Source: Acidimicrobiia bacterium (GTDB taxonomy: Bacteria > Actinomycetota > Acidimicrobiia > Spongiisociales > ZC4RG35). From it: DNA of 7,388 bases. The translations under genes and the position numbers were made by a program. The notes beneath the pieces are model-generated. The model was not told where the DNA came from, did no database searches, and saw only the letters and a list, made by a program, of their open reading frames with translations. Numbering within the stretch: the first letter of the stretch is position 1; each line of letters starts with the position of its first letter. Location of the stretch: NCBI GenBank assembly GCA_003230435.1, contig QIDW01000388.1, positions 1 to 7,388 of the forward strand. The letters are read 5' to 3'. Positions 1 to 7,074 of the stretch are shown piece by piece.

Positions 1-894
1 CTCACCGGGTTGGCCGCGGCTGTTGCGTTCAAGATGCTCGTGTGGAACATCGGCGCCGAAGGCCAGTTCCTCTTTGGAGCAATCTTCGCTTCCGGCCTGG
101 CTATCTGGATTGGCGAATCCGTACCTGCGGTCGTCACTCTCCCGCTGGTGATCCTTGCGGGCGCGGTTGGCGGCGCCTTCTTTGCAGGTTTCGCAGCGGT
201 TCCCAAGGTCTATCTGGGTACCAACGAGATCATCACAACCCTGATGCTCAACTTCATCGCCCTCAATTTCATGAACTTCCTGATCTTCGGTAGCAGGAGC
301 CCGTGGCGGGATCCAGAGTCGAGCACCTTTCCGCAGGGTCGGCCGTTGCCTGATACGGCCCGTATACCTGAGTTTCTGAATCGGCTCGACTACGGCATCT
401 TTGTGGCTACAGCCGTTGCCCTGGCCGCCTGGTACCTGATCGAAAAGACTCGTTGGGGATTCGAGCTCCGCACTGTCGGCGACTCTCCGGAGACCGCCCG
501 GTATGTCGGAATAGGGGTCTCTCGGAAGATCCTTGGCGTGTTCCTCCTTTCCGGTGCCTTTGCCGGGCTGGCGGGATCGTTGTTCGTCGCCGGACCTGTG
601 GGTGCGCTCGATCCCCGGTCTCTCGAATTGGGCCTCGGGTTCACCGGGATCATCGTGGCTGCCCTGGCTCGACTCAATCCGATCGCCGTCGTGCCAGTGG
701 CTGTGCTGTTGGGCGCTCTCAGCAACGCCGGGCCGTCACTGCAATCCATTGGTGTTCCTCCGGCGACCGTCACCATGCTTCAGGGTGCCATTCTCGTGTT
801 TGCCGTCGCCGGCGAGTTCTTCATCGCCAACAAGGTCCGGCGGCCAGAGAAGATGCCTTCCGCTCCAGCCTCGGCCGAGGAGGTGGCGGCATGA
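1..894 (+). CDS. ABC transporter permease, BmpA-associated NupP/YufP type (5' end outside window)
   Basis: This is one of two membrane subunits of an ABC importer in the branched-chain amino acid/nucleoside permease superfamily (BPD_transp_2 fold). The open frame runs in from base 1 and ends in TGA at 892-894, giving 297 visible residues. Family members are about 350 residues, so roughly 50 N-terminal residues are missing. A TTG at base 10 could be read as a start, but it sits inside a conserved membrane segment just before the family motif NIGAEGQ. Other family marks are TNEIITTLMLNFIA, LRTVGDSPETARYVGI and a GLGFTGIIVAALARLNP stretch followed by a hydrophobic helix. There are about eight hydrophobic segments, and the C-terminal tail is short, charged and rich in Ala/Pro. 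The gene overlaps the next permease by 4 bases, so the two are probably made in equal amounts. Nucleoside or purine transport is inferred from family and from the neighbouring hydroxylase genes. Another small solute cannot be excluded. Confidence 0.93.
   Translation, partial: LTGLAAAVAFKMLVWNIGAEGQFLFGAIFASGLAIWIGESVPAVVTLPLVILAGAVGGAFFAGFAAVPKVYLGTNEIITTLMLNFIALNFMNFLIFGSRSPWRDPESSTFPQGRPLPDTARIPEFLNRLDYGIFVATAVALAAWYLIEKTRWGFELRTVGDSPETARYVGIGVSRKILGVFLLSGAFAGLAGSLFVAGPVGALDPRSLELGLGFTGIIVAALARLNPIAVVPVAVLLGALSNAGPSLQSIGVPPATVTMLQGAILVFAVAGEFFIANKVRRPEKMPSAPASAEEVAA
877..884 (+). promoter_or_regulatory. Strong Shine-Dalgarno site for the second permease
   Basis: GAGGAGGT lies 6 bases before the ATG at 891 and matches the anti-Shine-Dalgarno sequence almost perfectly. 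It is embedded in the last codons of the upstream permease. It decides the start of the second permease, because the same frame is open further upstream (to 453) without being coding there. Confidence 0.85.
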
Positions 895-1853
895 ACGACT
901 GGTGGTGGGTTTCGACCCTGGTTTTCGGCATCAGTCTTGGGACGCCGCTGGTGTTCGCAACGGTGGGCGAGATCATCACCGAACGAGCCGGGATCCTGAA
1001 CCTTGGTGTCCAGGGCACCATGCTCATAGGTGCTGTCGCCGGCTTCTGGGCCACCTTCAGCATCGGTGGGGGTATTGGCTTGTTCCTTGGCGTGCTCGCA
1101 GCGGTCATCGCCGGAGCCGCCATCTCGATGATCCACGCCATCCTGTCGATTTCTTTGCGTGTCGACCAGATCGTCTCCGGGCTTGCCCTCACGCTGTTTG
1201 GAACTGGTTTGGCGAGTTTCATGGGCAAAGTCGGATCGAACCCGCTGGTGGGTGAGCCGTCGCGGGAGACGTTCCAACCGATCTTCGAAGGCGGGATCAC
1301 CGAACTTCCTTTGATCGGACCGATCTTGCTGAGTCATGACATCATGGTCTACGTGGGCGTTCTGACCGCAGCGGCGGCGAGCTTCTATCTGTTCCGCACC
1401 CGTATGGGCCTTTCGTTGCGTGCCGTAGGTGAGGACCCGGCATCCGCCGAGGCAGCCGGTGTCAATGTGAACACGGTGCGCTACATCCACGTCATGGTCG
1501 GAGGCGCCCTATCAGGGCTTGGTGGGGCCTACTTCGCGCTGAAGATCGTGCCCACGTGGCAAGACGATCCCATTGGCGCCGCCGGGTGGATCGCGATCGC
1601 CCTGGTCATCCTGTCCAGTTGGCGACCCTGGCGCGCATTGTTCGTTGCTTACCTGTTCGGGTCGGCTCAATTCCTGGAGCTTCAGATCCAGACCCTCGGC
1701 GAGCCGTGGAATGCGATCCCGTCGACGCTGCTGGCCATGATCCCGTTCCTGATGGCGATCATCGCGATGATCGTGTTTGCCAGTGGCAAACGCGCCCGTC
1801 TGTTGGGGGCGCCGGCTGCGCTGGCCATCCCCTACTTCCGGGAGCAGCGCTAG
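891..1853 (+). CDS. ABC transporter permease, BmpA-associated NupQ/YufQ type
   Basis: This is the second membrane subunit of the same importer, complete at 320 residues, which matches the usual NupQ/YufQ length of about 320. The ATG at 891 is chosen because it follows a near-ideal Shine-Dalgarno site and overlaps the previous stop as ATGA. Family signatures are ERAGILNLGVQGTMLIGA near residues 30-47, SLRVDQIVSGLALTLFGTG near residues 85-105, and LRAVGEDPASAEAAGVNV followed by GGALSGLGGAYFAL. About eight to nine hydrophobic segments span the protein. One small deviation: many relatives have Glu where this protein has Gln in LGVQG, the loop position equivalent to NIGAEG in the partner. The gene ends in TAG directly abutting the stop codon of yqeC on the other strand. 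No terminator-like hairpin with a T run is visible at the junction. Substrate is inferred to be a nucleoside or purine. Confidence 0.95.
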   Translation: MNDWWWVSTLVFGISLGTPLVFATVGEIITERAGILNLGVQGTMLIGAVAGFWATFSIGGGIGLFLGVLAAVIAGAAISMIHAILSISLRVDQIVSGLALTLFGTGLASFMGKVGSNPLVGEPSRETFQPIFEGGITELPLIGPILLSHDIMVYVGVLTAAAASFYLFRTRMGLSLRAVGEDPASAEAAGVNVNTVRYIHVMVGGALSGLGGAYFALKIVPTWQDDPIGAAGWIAIALVILSSWRPWRALFVAYLFGSAQFLELQIQTLGEPWNAIPSTLLAMIPFLMAIIAMIVFASGKRARLLGAPAALAIPYFREQR

Positions 1854-2555
1854 TCAGAAGGTGCAGATTCGGTCGATGCGGGGGTGGTCCCTGAGTGCCT
1901 CCTGTATCGACTCCGCGGCCACCTTGGTATCCGGTCGAAACTGAGTGAGTGCCACCACCACACGGGTTTCATCCGGGACTCTGGCCAGACCGCCGCTCTG
2001 GCTACCGATGACGGCGGCAACATCCTCCGGAGTGAGTTTCTCGTCGAGACCACGTCCGGTGATGGCAGAGACCAGTTCGGGGCGATGGGCTACCTCGCCA
2101 ACCCGGTTTCCAACCGCATCGAGACCGGTCACTACGACGACGCTTGTGGACCGGGACGGAATGACCGGCTCGTGTTCGGCCGGCGCCTTGATGGCACGTC
2201 TCCGTGCCCCGTCGGCCTCCACCACGATGTAGTCCACACTGTTGTCGTCGGCCAACTCGTCGACCATCGCGGTCGGGACGCCGATGACTTTGGGTCCGTC
2301 GGTCTCACCGATCAGGAAAACCATGTTGCCGGCCGCAATCACCCGCCTGACCTCATCGAGATCATGTACAGGCGCCGACGAGGCTGGGATCTGGTTTGTG
2401 CCCATCTTGGTGGTGGTAGTGAGCACGACCCGATGTCCGTTCTTTGCCAGTTCGTGCCCGAGCCCGAGCAGCAGTGTGGATTTCCCTCCGGCACCGACGA
2501 AGGAAACCAGCTCACGTGGACCGAGCCCCAGGGTCTGGGAGAAGCTTCGAGTCAT
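1854..2555 (-). CDS. yqeC: YqeC, selenium-dependent molybdenum hydroxylase accessory protein
   Basis: This is a 233-residue predicted nucleotide-binding protein of the YqeC family. The family occurs with selenium-requiring molybdenum hydroxylases; its biochemical role is not established. A P-loop-like motif GAGGKST lies at residues 21-27, preceded by the strand LVSFV. The family hallmark VEADGARRRAIKAPAEHEPV lies at residues 112-131. The region that in many P-loop GTPases carries NKxD reads LTQFRPD here (residues 203-209), so guanine specificity should not be assumed. The frame is open back to 2639, but the ATG at 2555 is preferred because it overlaps the yqeB stop as ATGA and starts the protein about 20 residues before the P-loop, as in relatives. 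The first 28 codons of the longer version would be antisense-like extension inside yqeB. No strong Shine-Dalgarno site precedes the ATG, so translation probably depends on coupling to yqeB. Confidence 0.93.
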   Translation of the reverse strand: MTRSFSQTLGLGPRELVSFVGAGGKSTLLLGLGHELAKNGHRVVLTTTTKMGTNQIPASSAPVHDLDEVRRVIAAGNMVFLIGETDGPKVIGVPTAMVDELADDNSVDYIVVEADGARRRAIKAPAEHEPVIPSRSTSVVVVTGLDAVGNRVGEVAHRPELVSAITGRGLDEKLTPEDVAAVIGSQSGGLARVPDETRVVVALTQFRPDTKVAAESIQEALRDHPRIDRICTF

Positions 2556-3358
2556 TCGCTTTGCCCGTTCAGCCAGGACAGGACAGCCTCGAGGACACCG
2601 GCGCCCACCAGTCGCGCCTTGTCCGAAATCTCGAAACAAGCGGTGCGATCACCCCGTGGGTCGATATCACCGATCTTCATACCCTCCGAGACAGAGAAAC
2701 CTGGTGTGATGAGCCCACGCACCACGCCGTCGGTAGTGGCAACAACCGGTTGGCCACCCGCCCTGCCCAGCGTCTGGCCTTTTGTGACCTGGTCGCCAAT
2801 GGCCACATCCCAATGGGCTTCGCCGTTGCTGCTAGCCCGCACGATGCGCTCGGCTGATTGGCCGCCAATGCGACCTGGCACGCCTGAGTCCGGTTCGGCG
2901 GGCCCGTGCCAGATCACCCGGCCCAGTTGGTGACCTCGTTTGGTCTCAACCACTGCGTGACAGTCGACACCGGCAACGAAACCGGGGCCAAGCGCTACCA
3001 CCAGTGGGGCCTGGTCGATCGTCGTGTCGATGTTTCGCTTGGCGATGCGGGCGTCGACGATGATCGACGCGGGCTCGGCGAAATCGGGGAGAGTCGGGCT
3101 GACGAGGACGGGAACTATCTCGGAGCGGGCCAGCTCTATCGTCTCGGCCGCCGTTGTAGCGCGCACCCCCCGGATTCCGTCGATCTCGATCCTCCCCTCA
3201 CCGACTGCCGACGCGAAGGCGACCTTGCGTCTAATCGCAAGCGGGTGATCGAGTTCCAGCACAACAACGGGGAAACCGGCCCGATGAAGCTGATAGACGA
3301 CTCCGGAGGCCAGATCACCACCACCTCGCACGACAGCCAGCTGATCGCCGAAGAGCAT
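2552..3358 (-). CDS. yqeB: YqeB, EF2563-family selenium-dependent molybdenum hydroxylase system protein
   Basis: This 268-residue protein is of the EF2563/YqeB family, a genomic marker for molybdenum hydroxylases that need selenium in a labile, non-selenocysteine form. Its exact reaction is unknown. The N-terminus has the family motif VVRGGGDLASGVVYQLHRAG (residues 9-28), a Rossmann-like glycine turn, followed by ELDHPLAIRRKVAFASAV (35-52). Further hallmarks are DARIAKRNIDTTI (102-114), ALGPGFVAGVDCHAVVET (122-139), RGHQLGRVIWHG (141-152) and GMKIGDIDPR (226-235). Residues about 183-238 have the glycine spacing of a small barrel-sandwich domain like biotinyl/lipoyl carriers, but no modifiable lysine motif is evident; this fold reading is an inference. 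The length agrees with stand-alone EF2563 proteins and is shorter than the E. coli YqeB as I recall it. The gene shares one base with the stop of xdhC (TGATG) and overlaps yqeC by 4 bases. Confidence 0.95.
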   Translation of the reverse strand: MLFGDQLAVVRGGGDLASGVVYQLHRAGFPVVVLELDHPLAIRRKVAFASAVGEGRIEIDGIRGVRATTAAETIELARSEIVPVLVSPTLPDFAEPASIIVDARIAKRNIDTTIDQAPLVVALGPGFVAGVDCHAVVETKRGHQLGRVIWHGPAEPDSGVPGRIGGQSAERIVRASSNGEAHWDVAIGDQVTKGQTLGRAGGQPVVATTDGVVRGLITPGFSVSEGMKIGDIDPRGDRTACFEISDKARLVGAGVLEAVLSWLNGQSE

Positions 3359-4167
3359 CAGGCCTGGTGGTCCTCCCCGGAAGTCCCCGTTCTGATCACC
3401 TGAATCACCTGGGCGAGAATGGAGACAGCGATCTCTTCGAGGGTTTCCGCTCCGAGCTCAACCCCGATGGGCTGGTGGATCCGGTCGAGCTCCTGCTCAT
3501 CGATTCCTTTGGCGAGGATCTCGTCTCTGACTGTCATCCACCGTCGCCGGCTTCCCATCACACCGATATACATGGCCGGCGTATCCAGAAGCCGTGGGAT
3601 GGCGTCGGCGTCGATGTCGGTGGAACGGGACACAAGGATCACCGAGGTGTTCTCGGTGACTTCCTCCTTGGCGAGAGCCTCCACTACCGAGCCGCGAAGA
3701 CGGACATCGGCATTCGGCAGGTGCTGTTCTGAGACCATGTCCTCGCGATCGTCGGTGATCACTGTGCGATAGCCGAGCCAGTGCGCGAGATCGACAACTG
3801 CGCGGCCGACGTGACCGGCTCCTATGACGAAGATGGTGTGTGCTGGCATGTAGGGCTCCAAATAGATCTGGACTTCACCGCCGCAGACGCCGGGATCACC
3901 GCGGCTGGGCTCGAGCAAGGAGTAGGAGAGCATCTGTGTCTTGCCGTCGCGCATCGATTCTCGAGCGGCTTCGATGACTCGCGACTCCATGTCTCCACCG
4001 CCCACTGTGCCGCTGATGGTGCCATCGCCGTATATGAGCATTTTGGTGCCGGCACGGCGCGGCACAGATCGTTTGGTCGCGACGACAGTCGCCAGGGCCA
4101 CCGGCTTTGACGCGGCAACGGCCTCCGCCAACTCACTCACCAGGTGATGGTCGTCGCCGGTATTCAC
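3358..4167 (-). CDS. xdhC: XdhC/CoxI-family molybdenum cofactor maturation and insertion factor
   Basis: This 269-residue protein is of the XdhC/CoxI family. In characterised members it binds the molybdenum cofactor, promotes its terminal sulfuration and delivers it to the apo-hydroxylase; it is not part of the mature enzyme. The N-terminal XdhC/CoxI domain shows ATVVATKRSVPRRAGTKML (residues 26-44), GTVGGGDME (53-61) and GVCGGEVQIYLEP (93-105), with the conserved Cys95 of the CGG motif. The C-terminal Rossmann domain starts with FVIGAGHVGRAVVDLA (113-128), then DDRED (139-143), GVMGSRRR (202-209) and the family end motif HQPIGVELGAETLEEIAVSI (231-250). The start is GTG at 4167; the next in-frame ATG is residue 43, inside the conserved domain. 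It lies 6 bases after the molybdenum subunit's stop and shares one base with yqeB. In this operon it may handle the selenium-containing cofactor form, which is an inference from its neighbours. Confidence 0.95.
   Translation of the reverse strand: MNTGDDHHLVSELAEAVAASKPVALATVVATKRSVPRRAGTKMLIYGDGTISGTVGGGDMESRVIEAARESMRDGKTQMLSYSLLEPSRGDPGVCGGEVQIYLEPYMPAHTIFVIGAGHVGRAVVDLAHWLGYRTVITDDREDMVSEQHLPNADVRLRGSVVEALAKEEVTENTSVILVSRSTDIDADAIPRLLDTPAMYIGVMGSRRRWMTVRDEILAKGIDEQELDRIHQPIGVELGAETLEEIAVSILAQVIQVIRTGTSGEDHQA
3372..3378 (-). promoter_or_regulatory. Possible Shine-Dalgarno site for yqeB, with long spacing
   Basis: On the minus strand these bases read GGGGAGG, 13 bases before the yqeB ATG at 3358. 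The spacing is longer than the usual 5-9 bases, so the TGATG coupling with xdhC may matter more than this site. Confidence 0.4.
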
Positions 4168-4173
4168 GCCAGC

Positions 4174-7074
4174 TCAGTCCGGTTGCATCGCGTTCCACAC
4201 CCGCTCCGGTGTGAAAGGGATGGCGTCGATGCGGACGCCGGTAGCGTTGACTATGGCATTGCGAATCGCCGGAGCGACACCGTCCTTGGGGATTTCGGCA
4301 ATTGCCTTGGCGCCAAATGGCCCGCTTTTCTCCATTGTCTCGACCAGATAGGTGTCGATTCGGGGCATCTCGTCGGCTCGATAGATCCAGTAAGGGCCGA
4401 ACTTCGCATTGACCATGCGGCCGGTCTCGTCGTAGGCCATCTCCTCACAATGGGCGTAACCGAGGGCCTGGACCATCCCCCCCTCGACCTGGCCGGCGGC
4501 CGTTATCGGGTTGATAGGGACGCCGCAGTCGACGGCCATCACCAGCGCCTTGACGTCGACCTGCCCCGTGTCCATGTCGACTTCCACCTCGGCAAACTGA
4601 GCGGCATATGGCGGTGGTGATTCCGGTGACACATAGGAGGCCGTGCCCATGATCTGGTGTTGTTGCTGCTGATGGAGCGAAGAGAGAGCGATGTCGGCGA
4701 GACTGACCGATCGGCCATCGGTCGACCATGCCTGGCGGTCGCGTAGCTCGATTGCGTCGGGCCGCTCGCCGAGCATCAGAGCTGCCCGGTCCACGACCAT
4801 CCTGGCAGCCTCCTCGGCTGCCCGTTTCACAGCCATTCCCGAAATGTATGTTGTGCTCGAGGCGTAGGCGCCGGTGTCAAAGGGCGTCATGTCCGTGTCG
4901 GCGGCGTAGACCAGGATGTCCTCTAGAGGCACACCCAGAACTTCGGCGGCGATTTGCCCGAGGATGGTGTCGGCGCCTGTGCCGAGATCTGTCGCGCCAA
5001 AGAGCAGGTTGAAAGAGCCGTCATCGTTGATCTTGATGCTGGCCGCACCCATATCGAGACCTGGTATGGCGCTTCCGTGCATGCAGAGCGCAAATCCGAT
5101 ACCGCGGCGAATGTGCGGGCGATCTTTCGGGTTCACCCAATCGGGGTCCACGCGACGTTGCCAGGAGATCGCTCGTTTGCCCTGGGCGACACATTCTTCG
5201 ATTCCGCTCGACGTGACGACCGGGACGAGGGCCCCCTCGGTGTCGCCTTCGCCGAGTTCGGGGGCCACATCCATCGGATCGCCGGTTGTCGTCCAGTTCA
5301 TCTGGCGGAACTCGAGAGGGTCCATCTCCAACGCGTCGGCTATGTCCTCCATATGGGACTCGAGCGCAAACAACGCTTGAGGCGCCCCGTATCCCCGATA
5401 GGCACCCGGCACCGGGATGTTCGTGTAGACGACGTCGCAGCGGAACCGCTTGTTCCTTGCCTTGTAGGAGCTGAGGCCCCGCAAACCGCTGACCATCTGC
5501 ACTGTGAGCCCGTGGGTGCCGTAGGGACCGGTGTTGGCCAGGACTTTCATCTCTTGTGCGACAAGCCGCCCGGACTCGTCTACTCCAGTCCGGTACGTGA
5601 TGGTCTGCGGATGGCGAGTGCGGCTTGAAACGAACTCCTCTTCTCGCGTGAGCTCGTAGCGAACGGGCCTCCCCGTTGCCTTGGTGAGATGCCCCACGAT
5701 GTCCTCGATCAGCATCTCCTGTTTTGCCCCGAATCCACCGCCGATGCGGGGTTTGACGATGCGGATGTGTTTGACCTCGAGATCCAGCAGCGGCGCCACC
5801 ATGCGTCTGACGTGAAACGGGACTTGAGTGGAGGTGCGGATCACCATTCGCTCGTCGCTATCCCAGTACGCGATGGCGATGTGGGGTTCTATCGGAGTCT
5901 GCTGGACCTGATGGACACGGAATGTGCGCTCGAAGATACGATCCGCCTGCTCGAAACCTTCGTCGACATCTCCGACGTCAGCGGACAAGTGATGGACGAT
6001 GTTGCGCGAGGCGTCGTGCGCTCCCTCCATGTCCTCTTCGTCATGGATGACGGGGGCGCCATCGAGGATGGCGTCTTTCTCATCGAACACTGCCGGGAGC
6101 ACGTCATAACTCACCTCGATGAGCTTGACTGCCTCTTGAGCGATTTCCACCGTGTCCGCGGCGACGGCGGCGACACGATCACCGACGTAACGCACCTTGT
6201 TGTCAAAGCTCACCTGGTCGTAGGGGAGAGGGTTCGGGTAGCTCTGACCCCCAGAGGCATAACGCACTCTGGGGACGTTCTCATGATGTAGGACGGCCCT
6301 GACCCCGGGCAGGGCACGCGCCTTGCTGTCGTCAATGGCCACGATCCATGCGTGGGCGTGTGGGCTGTACAGCACCTTGGCGTGGAGCATTCCCCGTATC
6401 TCGATGTCGTCCACGAAGGCAGGGTTGCCCTTGGCCAGTTTCACGGCATCGACCTTCATCTCTGGTTTGCCGACGACGGTTGTCTCCGGCACCTCAGGGT
6501 GGGGCACGACTTTGGGAAGCACCGGGTGAAGAGAGTCCGGCTCGGTGAGATCCTCAACGTCGATGTCGTAAGTGAGGGGCTTGATCAGAGCCTTGGCTAT
6601 CTCCTCGACTTCCTGGCCTGCCAGCAGGGCAGCGGCGCGTTGCACTGCCAGGACGGGACGCAGATACCCGGTTTCGCGATCGAGGATGCCGGAGAGGGCG
6701 TCCCGGATCTCCTCTTCGCTGGGATCGGGGTTGGCTTCCAAGAGCTGCTTGGCGGCGAGGATCGTCGCCGGTGTCGCGTAACCGGACTGGATGGCGCCGG
6801 TGGCGATGAATGCCTCTTGTATCGGATGGAGACTCTGGGGTGAGGCGAGACCTTCGACTGTCTCGATGGCATGACCGTCTGCTTGGGCGGCGAGCATTAC
6901 GTCTGCGGAGATGAGTTGACCATCCACCAGCACCGCGGCCGCCCCGGTCTCACCTGTCTCCGAGCCGAAACGCACGCTGTAGTAACCCTCTCGCCTCAGG
7001 ACGGTGCGTAACGACTCGTGCGGTGCGCATTCGAACTCATGACCTTCTCCGTTGACGGTGACGTTGACGATCAA
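4174..7074 (-). CDS. xdhD: XdhD-like selenium-dependent xanthine/purine dehydrogenase, molybdenum subunit with cysteine-free ferredoxin-like N-domain
   Basis: This 966-residue protein is close in length to E. coli XdhD (about 956). Layout: residues 1-152 ferredoxin/[2Fe-2S]-type fold; 153-205 linker; about 206-322 a/b hammerhead of the xanthine oxidase family; about 345-590 and 620-920 two molybdopterin-binding domains. Active-site marks are STQ (415-417), GGGFGAK (445-451), GAYRGYGAPQ with Arg560 (bovine XDH Arg880 position), ATDLGTG with Asp696 where bovine XDH has Glu802, and GPFGAKAIAE with Glu927 (bovine Glu1261, the catalytic base). The hydroxylase core therefore looks functional and suits purine-type substrates. 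In the N-domain all eight cluster-binding cysteines are replaced. A glutamine run lies at residues 802-805. The start is TTG at 7074, overlapping the FAD-subunit stop as TTGA; it places residue 1 just before the first strand of the fold. YqeB and YqeC downstream support a selenium-dependent cofactor. Xanthine, hypoxanthine or another purine is the inferred substrate. The related putative selenate reductase subunits are the main alternative. Confidence 0.95.
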   Translation of the reverse strand: MIVNVTVNGEGHEFECAPHESLRTVLRREGYYSVRFGSETGETGAAAVLVDGQLISADVMLAAQADGHAIETVEGLASPQSLHPIQEAFIATGAIQSGYATPATILAAKQLLEANPDPSEEEIRDALSGILDRETGYLRPVLAVQRAAALLAGQEVEEIAKALIKPLTYDIDVEDLTEPDSLHPVLPKVVPHPEVPETTVVGKPEMKVDAVKLAKGNPAFVDDIEIRGMLHAKVLYSPHAHAWIVAIDDSKARALPGVRAVLHHENVPRVRYASGGQSYPNPLPYDQVSFDNKVRYVGDRVAAVAADTVEIAQEAVKLIEVSYDVLPAVFDEKDAILDGAPVIHDEEDMEGAHDASRNIVHHLSADVGDVDEGFEQADRIFERTFRVHQVQQTPIEPHIAIAYWDSDERMVIRTSTQVPFHVRRMVAPLLDLEVKHIRIVKPRIGGGFGAKQEMLIEDIVGHLTKATGRPVRYELTREEEFVSSRTRHPQTITYRTGVDESGRLVAQEMKVLANTGPYGTHGLTVQMVSGLRGLSSYKARNKRFRCDVVYTNIPVPGAYRGYGAPQALFALESHMEDIADALEMDPLEFRQMNWTTTGDPMDVAPELGEGDTEGALVPVVTSSGIEECVAQGKRAISWQRRVDPDWVNPKDRPHIRRGIGFALCMHGSAIPGLDMGAASIKINDDGSFNLLFGATDLGTGADTILGQIAAEVLGVPLEDILVYAADTDMTPFDTGAYASSTTYISGMAVKRAAEEAARMVVDRAALMLGERPDAIELRDRQAWSTDGRSVSLADIALSSLHQQQQHQIMGTASYVSPESPPPYAAQFAEVEVDMDTGQVDVKALVMAVDCGVPINPITAAGQVEGGMVQALGYAHCEEMAYDETGRMVNAKFGPYWIYRADEMPRIDTYLVETMEKSGPFGAKAIAEIPKDGVAPAIRNAIVNATGVRIDAIPFTPERVWNAMQPD
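6619..7074 (-). other. Degenerate [2Fe-2S] ferredoxin-like domain lacking all cluster ligands
   Basis: This segment encodes residues 1-152 of the molybdenum subunit. It aligns by eye with CoxS/XdhA-type small subunits: VNGEGHEF, GSETGETGAAAVLVDG, LAAQADGHAIETVEGLA, LHPIQEAF, GAIQSGYATPA, SEEEIRDALSGILDRETGY. Positions that are Cys in the family read Ser38, Thr43, Ala46 and Asp58 (plant-type cluster) and Ser97, Ala100, Asp132 and Glu134 (second cluster). The only cysteine in the domain, Cys16, is not at a ligand position. The frame and fold signature are intact, so this is a conserved domain with lost ligands and not a decayed one. A structural or docking role is inferred. Confidence 0.92.

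Noticed and set aside
10..12. TTG as the true start of the first permease
   Set aside because: It lies within a conserved membrane segment (LTGLAAAVAF) and the frame is open to base 1; the protein would lack the family's N-terminus.
453..890. Upstream extension of the second permease's frame to 453
   Set aside because: The extension is Arg/Cys-rich and non-membrane-like, overlaps the first permease in another frame, and the ATG at 891 has a near-perfect Shine-Dalgarno site.
2556..2639. N-terminal extension of YqeC to an ATG at 2639
   Set aside because: The 28 extra residues overlap the yqeB coding end and look unlike the family; the ATG at 2555 in the ATGA overlap gives the usual length.
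1884..2933. Long plus-strand open frame of 349 codons opposite yqeC and yqeB
   Set aside because: Its product has no recognisable motifs or hydrophobic core and lies antisense to two genes with clear family signatures; long antisense frames are expected at this GC content.
4954..6291. Two plus-strand open frames (4954-5628 and 5689-6291) opposite the molybdenum subunit
   Set aside because: Both are mirror frames of a highly conserved enzyme and have low-complexity His/Asp/Val-rich products with no family resemblance.
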